A program made the translations under genes and the position numbers. A stretch of DNA of 64,000 nucleotides, from the NCBI GenBank assembly GCA_004352715.1, contig SCFE01000111.1, forward strand, positions 1,387,999 to 1,451,998, read 5' to 3'. Under the pieces are notes generated by a model. The model made no database searches and was not told the origin of the DNA. It saw only the letters and a list, made by a program, of their open reading frames with translations. Positions within the stretch are counted from its first letter, which is position 1. Each line of letters begins with the position of its first letter. The stretch is from Hofstenia miamia. Taxonomy: Eukaryota > Xenacoelomorpha > Acoela. Positions 11,931-24,430 of the stretch are shown here, piece by piece.

Positions 11931-14900
11931 TTTATGTATGTAGGCTGAAATTGAGTAATTCCTTCTAAAAAAAATGTTTTTCTGTATTTCTAGTCTTTTT
12001 AATATTATTTTTAGTAAATTGAAACAAATTGAAAAACAAAAAAACTTAAGAAATATAATATTATTGGGCTTTGTCCTTGAACAAAATTTCATTATTCTTA
12101 TGTAATGTACTAAAATATAACCATTTATAAAATTTATTTTGGATATCTACAATGCATCTGAATGTAGAATTGGGAAGAAAACATTTACATTACTATTCAG
12201 TAGATGAAATGTTCAAATGAAGCAACCTTCAGAAAATGAAAAGGACAGAACATACATTTATGTACTAAGTTTAGGAACAGTTCGTTTGGTTGGAATTAAA
12301 AATAAATTGGAGTGAAGCTTTATCCACTTAACCATATTAAAATTGCAAAAACATCTCTGAACAAAGAATTAGCTTTTACGATAATTACTTCTTTTCAACT
12401 TGTCGAATGACACTAATTTGTACCTAAAATCTGTAATAAATTGGCGCTTTCAACATTACACATGGAAATTTAATTAAACCAGGAGTGTGAAAAACAGTTA
12501 TAGAATAACAGCTATGTACTCGTTTTAAAATTTAGTGTAACAGTAAGAAATGTTTATTTCCTTCTGTATATTACAGATAGTGGCGGTACGCGATGGGAAA
12601 ATGGTGGAATTCACCCATGGGCAGATTTTCAATATTGATATTTATTGGGATTTATCCCGCATTCTGCTTTGGGTCCTCTAACTTAGTCATGACTGCGATT
12701 TTCTCCCCTCCCCGTCAAAAATCCCTGATCACAGATAATAAACTTTTTCCCATTGAATTGAAATTTTAATCCTTCAGTTACAGTTTCCTTAGTACTAAGT
12801 TATGCTTATGAATAGGGCAGTCCCGAGCAAACATATGTTCCCTTCATTTCTTATATTTTGTGTAAGTTGAAAACGATTAAAAATGCATTACAATTCCAAG
12901 AATTTGGACACTGAATGAAATGTAAGACCTCAGAGATAATAAAGGTTAACATAATTATATTTAGTTTTATTCTTGGCTGAGTCGATTAAATTATTCGTTT
13001 ATGACTAGTAGCGGGTTATTTTTCTAAATCATAAAACATAAAATTAATAATTGCGCCTCTTGACTTTCAAAATCTCATGGATAATTCATCAGACTTGAAT
13101 TGTTCTTCTTAATACCAGTTGATAGCGAATTCCTTTAAAGTATCAAATTTGCATAATGAGGTATGAGAAAGTCAACTTTTGAGCGTCTGTTTTCCGATTG
13201 CACTGACGATACCTTCTTTGATAATTTAAGCATTTTACAAGTTAAAAGTACTACAGAAATAATGAAGTCACTTTAGCATATTTATTTAACGCTAATATTC
13301 CTAAAAATCAAAATTAAACATTTTTATTAATACTTTATGTTTTCAGCAACTGAGGCTCGGCAATATCCATCATGCCGATATTAAAAACCTTTCTTAATAG
13401 TTCTAATTAGGACAAGAAGTCATTTTCCACTTAATCAATTTTAATACTATAACTTTTATGTAGGCATGGCCTAATTAATTTATTATATAGGTCAGATTGC
13501 AAGTTTTAAAGAACAATGTGAATTAACCATTAAGTTACTTTTCAAGTCAAAGCCGATAATATAAGGAAGTAATTTCTTAATGAATTTCTCAGCAAATCTG
13601 TCATTTTAGAGGAAAGTGTGGAAAATTATTTGCTTTCACTTATAATTGTAAATTTAATTTTTTCGTACAATTATCCTGTTAAAACCATTTTATTTTCGTT
13701 ATTTACAGCTTTCAAGGACACGTTGTAAACAACAGCATTAAAAAATAGAACAACTTAAAATTATATGTATGCAGAACAAAAGTGAAATTATTCGTTTCCT
13801 GCGCTTAGCATCTTGAAAATGTTTAATAAATGAAAATTTAAGGTTTTCCTTGAAACCATTTTTATTTTCTAGAAACACTTCATGGGAATTTTTTTGAATG
13901 CATGTCCAGGGAATTCTGTGGCTACTACATTTCTTACCGCTGAAAATGCCAAGCTAACTGTTTCCTTGGAAGGATAATTAAAAATGATGGAATGCTTCAA
14001 TTTCTTAACTTTAAATGTTTTGAATTTATCTTATACAAAAAGATATTTAGTAATAATATCTAATATGATCAAAGATGATCAGCTAAATGCAGTTATAATA
14101 AAAAATTAAGGTGGTAATATTGTGGTAATATTACTAACTCCAATCGACTTGACTCTACACAACACGCAATGCGCACAAAACTTACCACTTCTAAATTTCG
14201 TTATTTATTGCAGTTTATTAATAAAACAAAAACAGAAAATGGGAAGTTTATGTAATAAGAGAGCATGACAAAATTCAAAGCAACATTTTTAGATAGATAG
14301 CAAATGTTTAAGTGCTATAAGGAAAATCAATTTGTTTTTTCTTTCATCATTGCGATTCTTTTTTAAAAGAAAAAAAAGATAAAAGCTATTAAAATCCATA
14401 ATTATAATAGTCAAAAGTGTTCTAAAATATATTTAGTTTACAGCGAGAGAAATCACAAGCAAAAGCAAGCAGCTCTGATTGTAGCACTTCGATATTCATA
14501 GCAAATTGAACATTCGCATGTCGAAATTTATAATTATTAAAAATTTTATTAAGCAACATAAATATTTAAACTTTATTTCCTCTATGTGCGAATTGAATAC
14601 AGCTTAATGTTAAATGCCGTCTTTAGTTTTTTGGATATATAAATATAAATATATATTAGGGTATTCCAAAATTTATTTTTTTGAACTTTAGTGTGGGATG
14701 GTGCACAAATGGAATAAAAATAATTTTAATAATAAAATTTTTCACGATTTATTGAATTACGTCATGCCCTATCTTCATTTAAATTTTACATAAGAAGGTT
14801 AAATAAGCAATGTTATTTTTACTGAAAACAGAATTTAATAACTAAGTTGCTTCAATATTCATCTTTGTTAGCTAAACAGGGAAAACGGCTTTCTCCGTTC

Positions 14901-15066
14901 TGCTTATCCATCTTTTATTATATCCCCATTTTGCAAAATTGTTTAAGGTTTATGTGAATATTGAAATATAAATAAACTTTTAGTGGTTTTCATAAGGTAA
15001 AACACTTATTTTCAAAATTTTTTGTACCCATGAATGAAAAGTGCCTTAAATCACTAATACCAGCTG
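11931..15066. other. Intronic AT-rich DNA, nothing recognised
   Basis: No open frame with a recognisable domain and no clear terminal repeats. A short patch at 12580-12720 is more GC-rich than its surroundings but yields no identifiable element. Confidence 0.5.
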
Positions 15067-15073
15067 TCATACA

Positions 15074-15106
<33 letters not shown>

Positions 15107-15274
15107 NNNNNNNNNNNNNNNNNNNNNNNNNNNNNNNNNNNNNNNNNNNNNNNNNNNNNNNNNNNNNNNNNNNNNNNNNNNNNNNNNNNNNNNNNNNNNN
15201 NNNNNNNNNNNNNNNNNNNNNNNNNNNNNNNNNNNNNNNNNNNNNNNNNNNNNNNNNNNNNNNNNNNNNNNNNN

Positions 15275-15308
<34 letters not shown>

Positions 15309-15315
15309 TATATAT
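15067..15315. repeat. (TA)n microsatellite with internal gap
   Basis: TA dinucleotide array interrupted by 168 N at 15107-15274. Both gap edges are TA, so the gap is probably unassembled microsatellite. It adjoins the 3' end of the minus-strand Penelope-like element. Confidence 0.9.
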
Positions 15316-15357
15316 ATGCATAAAAACAAACACGTTGATGAATTATAATTGTAGTAC

Positions 15358-15385
15358 TTTCGGCTATACTATTAGCTTTCATCAG
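15358..15385 (-). ncRNA. Hammerhead-ribozyme-like core at the Penelope 3' end
   Basis: On the minus strand CTGATGA, then a stem GCTA..TAGC with a six-base loop, then GAAAG. This is the core order of a hammerhead ribozyme, in the same orientation as the element and about 200 bp beyond the GIY-YIG frame, where Penelope terminal repeats carry such ribozymes. Its sequence differs from the motif at 6.7/7.3 kb, so it represents a second family. Flanking helices not verified. Confidence 0.5.
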
Positions 15386-15581
15386 CAAGAATACACAACA
15401 ATTAAAATTAAAGTTTATATAAAAGGCAATGAAATGATTGATTGAATGATTGACAGGATGATTGACAGCTTAGGAGAGGTGAAGTTTGATTTCGACTTGA
15501 TTGCTAAGTGACGCGCGAATTTCTTTGATTGCAACTGCTTCGACTACCTTTGAAGATGGATGACAGATTATGACTGAAAAA

Positions 15582-17060
15582 TTAGATGAAGTGGCGGCTT
15601 TGATGATGGAGGAAGATTTCTGAGTGAAGATGACCGTAGAGATGTTGTCGGATTCTGATTTGAAGATGTCTTCTAGTCTCTCCTATGTATAAGTGCTCAC
15701 ACTTATGACATTGATATTTATAAACAAGAAAAGAGGGTAGAGACATTGAAATGGGATCTTTTTTTGAAAAGATGTCGCTGGTTTTTGATGATTGAGAGAC
15801 AGGCTTGATTTGAGTTGCAGTGAATTTCTTGTTGAGATTTTTTTCTGAGGCTTCGAAATTTTTTGAAAGACTAGCGATATAGGGAACTTTCCAATAAATT
15901 GACTTTTTTTCCCAAAGTGCAGTTTGAGGCGATGGATTAAGGGCAGCATTTAGATGAGCGAAGGAGAACATTATCAGGATAACCATTTTGTCGGAGATTT
16001 TGAAAGATTGTATCAAAAGCTTCAGTTACTTTCTGATAAGAAGATAATAGGCGGACAGCTCGGGGAAAATAAGTTACGAGGAATAGATAACTTATATTGT
16101 TCAGAACAGTAGGAATTGAAGGGGATATATAACCCAGTGTTTGAGTGTTTGATGTAGAGAGAAGTTTCAAACGAAGAGGAAGCTCGGTGAAGAGAAACAG
16201 CAAGGAAATTGAGATGACAATTGGTTTCTGTTTCTTGAGTAAATTGAATTGAAGGAAGGAATGAGTTGAGGAAGTGAAGAAATTCGTCAGCTTAATTTTG
16301 ATTGTCCATTAGACAAAAGATAGCGTCGACGTATCGAACGTAGAATGAAGGCAGATTGTTGGGCCTAGGGGCGATCCCATAGCCATGCCATCGTGCTGCT
16401 GATAAAGTTCATTGTTGAAAGGGAAGATAACATCTGATGAAGCGAGGTGAAGTAATTTTCGAAGAGTAGAATTATCAAAGGGGAAAAGATCTGAAGGCGT
16501 AAGACTAATAATGTGATCAATGGTTTTGGAGATAGGAATTGAAGTGAAAAGGCTTTTGACGTCGCAGCTGATCATGATTTTATTAGAAGGATTGATATCT
16601 TTGATTTTTGCGAGGAAATCAAATGTTTCTTCTAAGATAAATTACCTAAGCATGAAGGATTTAAAACGTTCATCAAGCCATTTAGATAATGTTTGAGTGT
16701 GAGCTTTAACCATAGACAGGATAGGACGATAAGGAGGAGATTTAGGGTCCTTATGAATTTTGCAATGACTATAGAGACGAGGATGCTGCGATCCAGTAGA
16801 ATGGAAGTTTTGATATAGTTCTGGGGAGATTTTGCCAGATTTTTTAATACGGAGTAGTTCTTTATTGAATGAATTTTCTTGAACGATAAACGTTGAAGTT
16901 GGAGTGCGACGTTTGCTGTTGAGTTTTTTTAATTTGGATTGATCTCATAAGATTATGTTCATTTGATTGATGTAGCGTGAGTGATTGTCGATAATGATAC
17001 CGTTTTCTTTATCAAATTTGCAGATGTAGATGGATTCGTCTTTTTTGAGATTGTAAAGCG
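15582..17060 (-). pseudogene. Penelope RT/GIY-YIG polyprotein, broken
   Basis: Penelope RT primes from nicked target DNA and its GIY-YIG domain makes the nick. Here the coding region is split over at least three frames (segments 16575-16309, 16203-15937, 16016-15582, plus an upstream piece to about 17.06 kb). The catalytic YVDD box reads RYVDAIFCLMDN (about 16316-16340), so the second metal-binding Asp is replaced by Ala. The first catalytic Asp (CDVKSL) and the GSPLGP motif remain. Conserved endonuclease residues (CxxC, YIG, R, H) are mostly present, but the protein end is frameshifted. This copy cannot encode a working enzyme. Confidence 0.82.
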
Positions 17061-17079
17061 ATTTTTTGAGAGAAAGAAG

Positions 17080-17082
<3 letters not shown>

Positions 17083-17111
<29 letters not shown>
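17083..17111. repeat. (TA)n microsatellite at the 5' edge of the Penelope-like element
   Basis: Pure TA dinucleotide run abutting the upstream end of the minus-strand retroelement. Confidence 0.9.
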
Positions 17112-17113
<2 letters not shown>

Positions 17114-20100
17114 TTCAGACATTGCAATGCAATTTATATTGCAAAAATGATTTCTGGTAGTATTTAAGCATAGTTTTGTGTGGTTATTGTGCATACATTT
17201 GCACACGGTGTGACTCAAGTTTCAAAATCACATGTATGTATTTATGTTAATAAGCTTGAAGTTTGTTTTAGTTTAAGTCATTATTTTCCATAACACCGTG
17301 AATGAATATTTTTAGAGGCATTTATAGCGCTCCTCAGATGATATCAAATTTATTAACATTGTCCTCTTCAGTATACACTAAATATTGATTGTGAAAAAAT
17401 TGTCAATATCGCTTAACAAATGACGTAATATGTCCATTACGTCAATTTTTAGGTTAATTACAAGTGTAAGATTATTAAAATATTAAGAAAAACTATTAAT
17501 TTTATTATCTAAGTGGGGTAAATAACCTAATCAAAACATCTGTACAATTGTACACATAATAACTGAAGGCCATATATATATATATATATATATATAGGTT
17601 AAATTTTTTGTGGAGAATCTCAAAGTCATTGCAATTTTTGAAAGATATGACTTGATTTTGTTTAAATTGCGATGCTATTAAAATAGTTTAAAAACTTCTT
17701 ACAACCATACATATTGTTGGTAGATTTATGGCTTAATGGGCATGAAACTTAAGATACACTGTATTGTGATTCTTGTTGAGGAATTTTAACTCTAATAGAG
17801 CATATTGCATTCCTTTCATTATCAAGAACAAATGATAAAATGACAATCTAAAGACACTCGAAAATATCCTATACGAGATATAGACATGGATTTCATAAAT
17901 GATCTTCATTGCTTCAACTGCCTATGAGAATTGGATGCCTCAAACATAATTTTGCCAGCAAAACTTTGCAATTAATAAAAAGCTAAGCTTGAAGGTAAAG
18001 ACTAATTTTGTTGTTATTCTTAGTACTATAATTTTCTATTACCCCATATTTGGCCTCATCTTAGCAAGTTTTGTGATTAATCGCCTATACTTGAACCTGT
18101 TTCGTTTTAAATCAAAGTTTTGATATTAGCATCTATCTAGAGTTTTATAATAAACTAGTGTTTTATCCAAAAGCAAATGAATACTTAAAATGTTATTGCA
18201 GCTTAGAATCTGGTATACTGAGGTTTCTAGGTGAAATCAATCAGCTCAGAAGGACATTAAGCTCATGGAACATATAGCAAATTCAGCATCAAAGCACTAA
18301 TGCATTTTAAATAGATAGTAATTTTGCTGCAATTTCACAACATTTTATTTAAAAGCTGGTATTCATTTTTGTTTATAAAATAGGTCTGGATAGAGTTACT
18401 AAAAATGGAGAGGGCATGACGTTTTTTACATTTAGCATTTTTCTTTTTATTCTTTAAGCATATTTTTAATTTCTCCAAGTTTTGAAATTTACAAAAAACC
18501 TATATTAGGAATAGCCCTAATATATATATAGTAGCATCGGTAGGGTGTACAGGAAGTGCACTTACACTAGAACAATTGTTAACTAATTCTCAAATTACAA
18601 GCGTGTACGATCCTTATATACAATAAATCTTAGTATAATATTTACAAATAGCCGGTTGCACTAACAATCACAGTAAACATGAAAACAGCGGACTGGACGA
18701 TACCAAGACCTAGTTACCTGCCGCCGAAATTACAACATAGTAAATATAATATTACACTAAACAACATAAAATTCATTGTCTTCATCAGTTTTAACGAGTA
18801 CCATTTCACTGTTATCTTCTGATATTGCATTAAAAATGCAGTACTTATGTATTGTAATGTAAGAAGCTTAGGTTGCTAACTTTAGAAGACGAATTAGTGA
18901 CATTTACTTATTTTACAATGTCATACAAGCAGTGCAGTATAGTTTTAATTTAATTATTTATTTATTTTAAGTCCCCATTAAAGAGAACAGATTTTCAATT
19001 ACCAAGGTATAAACTTTTATAACAATAAACACATAAATGTTGCTTCAAGTGATCACAGTTATGAATACTCGTTGTGGTGCTTGAACTTGAACCTCTTAGA
19101 CTAGAGGCACATTTCTGTATATAAGAACATTTAAAGGTCATTTAATTAGTAAATTCTATATTTCTAGTGAATAACCAACATCAGTAAACAAAAAATATTA
19201 ATATTTATTTCAGTATTTGCATGGCCTCCACTATTTCTAGTATCTCCCAGACATCGCTTGTGCATGCCACCGAACAATTTTTCCAAGAAATAACTTGGTG
19301 TTGCTGATAGAAAGGTACTTTTATTTGTATTAAATTTATGTGAAAAACAAAGCATATATCTCTGTGCGTTTACAAACAAAATGAAGATTAATTTAATTTC
19401 AGTGTTATAAATGATTTTTTAAGAAGCATTTAGCATTTAAAAATGTTCTTAGCACATAAACTACGAAAATATTGAAATCGCATCAAATCGAATCATTCGA
19501 CAATGATTTTAAGAGCTGTACTGTGATCTGTCTCTTCTGCATAATTCAACATGACTCTACATTGCTTTATTTGACTCATGTTCTCAAAAAATAGTAAATT
19601 ATTTAGAAGATAACCTAAATAATACAAGCAAGTACAATCAAAACATTGATGCGTTTTGAAGATGAATAAATCAATTAAAGGCATTTCATGCTGCTACACC
19701 AATTTTTAGAATACAGATGACCACCAAATTAAAAATTAATAATGTAAGAATCTATTATGTTGCCATAATAATGAAAACACAGATTCTATTGACCCATCAA
19801 TTAATATTTATGAACATTTCAATGTTTTTAGGTTTCAAGAATTTAAGTGAAAAAATTAATGTGGGCGATGCTTCAAGATACTGGTGCATTCATTTAATCT
19901 CAAATTTGGGAATGCATTATAATATTCTACTGAAATCATACTATTCGGAACCTAGAAAATAGTTTCAGGCTTGACAAAAATTGACATACTTTAATGCGCT
20001 TTGGTGCAAGGCTTCGGGTCGTATTAATTTACTAGATCACAGATAAGACATATTGACGTATTATTTAAGAAAAACTAAATTTCTTGTTCCCCTTTTAAAA

Positions 20101-20980
20101 AAATATTATATAGAATCACTAACCATTAATTTCAATTAGTGCCGAAAATGTTTTATTGATTTATTGGGAGTCTCTTGTCGAACCCATATTAAATACAAAA
20201 AATGCATATATCAAAACGATATAAAAAACTAGTAAGGGCAGGCAATAGTCAAAATCGACTGATTGATCTAACCCATAGTAACTGTAAAACTTGCTTTAAT
20301 TAATAACTAATAAAACTCTTAATTCATTGACATATTTCTATAGTTGAATGACTATAAAATTTTATTGTAGCTTGAAAAAATAACTATTTATCTAGTTTTG
20401 ATACAAAACAATAGATGTTTACTATATTTAGTGCATATAGTTTGTGAGAACAATATTCAATTTGATTCTAAACGTAAGGCAATGCTTTTGATTGTCTTTT
20501 ATCCAAATGAATGTTTGAGGAGCTATTACTTTCATTTCTTCATAACTTAATTCAAAGACTAATAAATGTCAAAATTATCATTTAATACGTCAAGTACTTC
20601 CATGGTTCTAAGCCGATTTTATTAAAATAATAATTAGAAATAATTTCTAATTAAATTTTACACCGTTTTCAAAGGGGGATTTTTGGAATGTAGTGTTGAA
20701 TTATGCAAATAACATCTGACAAGCATTTCAATCAGCACTGTAGCAAGGAATTTGTCATAGAGAAGACATATTTAGTATTAGCAACTATATATTAAGAATA
20801 ATCGGACTTTTTTAGTTTGTTGACACACTATGAGTTGTTGAATATTGCCTACCCCTATGGATCTCGAGCCTTCTCTAGCCCCCTCTTGCCAAAACCTGAT
20901 TTGAATCCTTAATGCAAAGCAGGCACTAGAGTAGGACTCCATCGCTTTCCATTATTTACTAGCAGAATATTTATTAATAA
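17112..20980. other. Intronic AT-rich DNA, no gene recognised
   Basis: (TA)n at about 17574-17596. A more complex patch at 18548-18737 starts TGTACA and ends TTACA and might be a solo LTR, but no target duplication or second copy is visible. Small open frames at 19164-19962 have no recognisable domain. Confidence 0.5.
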
Positions 20981-20981
20981 G

Positions 20982-21044
<63 letters not shown>

Positions 21045-21046
21045 TT
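20981..21046. repeat. (AAT)n trinucleotide microsatellite
   Basis: About 20 uninterrupted AAT units on the + strand. Confidence 0.95.
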
Positions 21047-21149
21047 TATAATAGTAGTAATTTATTAGTCAGAAAGAAAACATCTGATAAGCATATTAAT
21101 TTACAAAATTAGAAAAAATAACTTTTTTAAAGATTTTTTGAGAATTCTA

Positions 21150-21800
21150 TCGAGAAAGAAATTTGGTTATTTATTTCTTGCACTGCAACCGGAATGTGGT
21201 TTCCTTTCTCGTAACCGACCAATAGCATATAGTTCTCGTTTGAGAATTATTCCTCTCAAAATATTATTACTATTGCTCGTTATTTTGTCATATAGCTTGT
21301 TATCCTTGTCCAAAATAAATTCCTTCATTGTTATGTAAGATTCCAATAATCCCATTTTTTATGCAACCAATCTTGTGTAGGCTTTGTTGGAAACAACCTC
21401 CCACACTTTTATGCAATAGTTTATATACGTGGAAATCATTCTTCTATATAAATAATTCAAATTTTTAAAGCTGTAATTTAAGTGCTTCATCTTGAATAGG
21501 AAATTAATTAATGTAGAAACTTTTTTTTCAAGTTATTAACGTGTTCATCAAATCATTGGACAAGATCATATTGCTTTTTGCTGAATTCCATGAATTTTAC
21601 GAAGTTTATCACCTTTTCGAGATTGAATACAGAGATTTGCAGATTTTTTGTATTGAAAAACATATTATTCAAACTGCACCATGACATAAGTTCTTTTATA
21701 ATTGTACCAGCTTGATCAGGTTATGCATAGAAACTGGGAATAATGCAATTGATATCATCCGCATATGTATTCATAAGTGGGGATTTTAAATAGAGATGAC
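21150..21800 (-). mobile_element. Degenerate LINE reverse-transcriptase fragment
   Basis: Read on the minus strand from about 21790: NTYADDINCIIPS (the YADD catalytic box is intact), a stop, then ELMSWCSLNNMFFNTK, several further stops and shifts, then a C-terminal stretch with LINFLFKMKHLNYSF and YRRMISTYINYCIKVWE, which matches the post-RT region of Jockey/CR1-like LINEs. Only the second half of ORF2 is present. It is an old, dead copy lying antisense in the Ig-gene intron. Confidence 0.65.
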
Positions 21801-24430
21801 TTTCGGTTGTAAGTGAAGTATAAAATGGGTTTTCTATTCCATGCAAAAAACGTATTTATACATCGTTTGATGATATAGCGACCTGCTAATCCTCTAATAT
21901 TTCAATGTTAATTTGTAGTAACCGGTCTGTAGCAATGGTTTCTCATATAAATTTGTGATCTTTAGCCTCTATTTATATTAAATATATGAACTAATTGGAA
22001 TTAAATATTTATTATTCTACGCAAATTTGATCAAAGAATTGACTTTTTAGAACTTTGACTAGTCCACTTTGCTCACAACAATAAATAGTATTTTCGAAAT
22101 CTTGATGGGAATTCAAACATCTAAAATCATTTCTGCAATATTTTCAGTTTTAATAAAATGTTAAATGCCTCTATGAATCTTGACCTGAAATGTCTATGTC
22201 AATATTGATTGAGAGGAAACACAAAATAAAAAACTTAATTGGGAAGTCTACATTTAACGAACAATTTTCCAATTGCATACTTACATAATACATATTTGTT
22301 TTTTTAGTTATAATGTACAATTTTAAATATTTTCAAAGCAAAGTTGCAAATGTGAACAGGTTAAGAGGAATAAATAAACGATTCAACCAAATTAGGATGC
22401 GAATGTTTTGTATCTTGTTCTATACTTGCTTTTTCAGTTTCAATGGAATATTTAAATGGGTGATGTTTATAAAGAGTAGTTTATGATAATCTTAGTGAGT
22501 TCGGCTTATTTTTCCAATGCTGAAATTTGTCTTTTGTTAATAAGCAGCATTATTAATAAAATCTAGAAGTGTCACAAGAAAGAGGAAATTTCTCAGACAA
22601 ATTTAATGCAATATATAATGGTATTGTTGTGATTGATAAGTAAACTTTCTAATATAAAGGGAACTGACTATATAATTTTAATTTTAGTAATAGGTAAAAA
22701 AGCCATTTTGAAGACATTTTAAAAAATAGTTAAGTAACTTAATAGCTTTGCAATCCTTGACCTGCTAACACATATATGCTTGAAGTGAGTAAATAGTAAT
22801 TACTTGAGAGAATTATTGCGTATATCATGTACAGATAAAGACAATAAATTACATTAAATCGTATACAATAATGCTTCAAGACTGAGATAGTACCATTACG
22901 TGAAATCCATTTGGAAGTTAACTCAGCATTTTGAATAACGGCGTCTAGTATTTGTTTCGCTAGTACTATCAGAATCAACTAAATTACAACTCACATCCAG
23001 TCATATCACTGAAGTCAATCCAAATTATTATTAAATACAGTAAGACGTACGCAAGAAATTTGTAAACCGTTATTCTGCGCCAGGAAAATATTATGAGTGA
23101 GAGGGAGTTTGCGCTTTCCTAACCCCCAGGATAGACGCCACTGAGTCATTAAATAATTTGAATGTAATAATTTCACATGAATACGCCACTTTAAAATTCA
23201 GTTTTGGGAACTCTTGTAGAATACAGAGATCAGATAACTTTGATATTTCAGCGTAAGTAGAATCAAATTGTTGACTAAATTGAATTATGAAATCCTACTC
23301 TGTCCTGTTGTTCTTTAAGATTGACTCGTATTTCCTCGATTAATTATTCATTAAAATAAGCATTAATTTAAGGCAGTTGAAAGCAAATTAGCATTAGCAA
23401 AAAATGCCTCGTATTTGAAGCATTATGAGACCAATTTTGTGCCATCGCAATTCAATGCTACTTCTGAAAGCAAAATTATTCTGATGAAAATGAAAACCCA
23501 ATTTATGGTTGTCAATTTTTAATGACAAAGTTTCAGGCTTAAAATTAAGAAAAAATTTGTTCTTTTGTTAAGGTATCTGTTAGAGGTGCTAAACAATTGA
23601 TTTGTGCTGACGTGTGATGCAATACGCTGCAATTGTGTGAATGACAACAGGATTTGATTCAGAAGATGCTGATGAGACTCATTACCAGTGGCGTACAGAC
23701 GGGGGGTAAGGCCCCCGCTCAAGTCATAATGCCCACCCCGCTCCCCCCTCACTAAAAAATTGGTGGAATGAATTTTGATTTTCATACCAATTGACTCTGA
23801 ATCAATTATATTCATCAAATATATCCGAGGTCTTTGAAGGAATTTAGTGATTGACATGTTGTTCATCCTGATAACCTAGGATAGGACCCGTATCGGGCAT
23901 GAACAAGGCGTACAGGTACGGGCTTCTCTAGTACGGGCACGGACCTGGTATACGGGCTCTAAATAGAGCATGATTGCTTGTCGTTGTTTGAATATGCTAA
24001 TTTTTAAATCCATTTGTTTGAATTACATTAAACCTATTAAGTAATAGGAATTTTCTATCTCGATTTCTGAAATTGTATTTCATGTAGAGTTCCAGCAGAA
24101 ATTACAAAATAGCATATTAAATATTACACTAAGCCCTCAATACCATTGACCTCTTTGATACTGTGTTGATAAAATTATCATACTTATGTACATTATTTTT
24201 TAACGTAAGTTGTGAACTTCAGAAGAAATTCCATATTGTTTAAATTGAATTAATCTAAGATACCGATTTGAAACGGTCTTACAAACAGGGTGGTATCCTA
24301 ATGTGATAACCAGGACTTCATTTCCAGTAAAAGATTAAATCAGTAGAACAATGACGTGGCCATGGGAAGACTTATCCCCCTTTCCCCTCTACCCAAAACA
24401 GATATGAATTGTTCAAATTAAATGTAACAA
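21801..24430. other. Intronic DNA with one pair of inverted CAGTGGCGT motifs
   Basis: No gene. At 23120-23148 the strand reads CCCCCAGGATAGACGCCACTG and at 23688-23725 CAGTGGCGTACAGACGGGGG, so the two are inverted copies about 570 bp apart and may bound a small degraded repeat. A GC-rich patch with repeated TACGGGC lies at 23885-23960. Confidence 0.45.

Larger units (their letters stand above)
15340..17075 (-). mobile_element. Penelope-like retroelement, degenerate
   Basis: Minus-strand fragments in correct order for a Penelope-like element: an N-terminal RT segment with SHCKIHKD and YRPILSM (about 16.75-16.70 kb), RT motif ISCDVKSLFTSIPI, then QQHDGMAMGSPLGP (about 16.40-16.35 kb), then the YVDD position, a linker, and a GIY-YIG nuclease (YQCHKCEHLYIGETRRHLQ) ending near 15.58 kb. 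A hammerhead-like core follows at 15358-15385. Several frameshifts and stops break the polyprotein. The element is bounded by (TA)n at 17083-17111 and at 15077-15305. It lies antisense within the Ig-gene intron. Confidence 0.85.

Noticed and set aside
18548-18737. Possible solo LTR (TGTACA..TTACA)
   Set aside because: No target-site duplication or second copy visible; borders arbitrary.
20981-21046. (AAT)n as the 3' tail of the minus-strand LINE at 21.15-21.80 kb
   Set aside because: Position fits, but the orientation would make the tail (TTA)n, unlike the (TAA)n tail of the LINE at 48 kb; association unproven.
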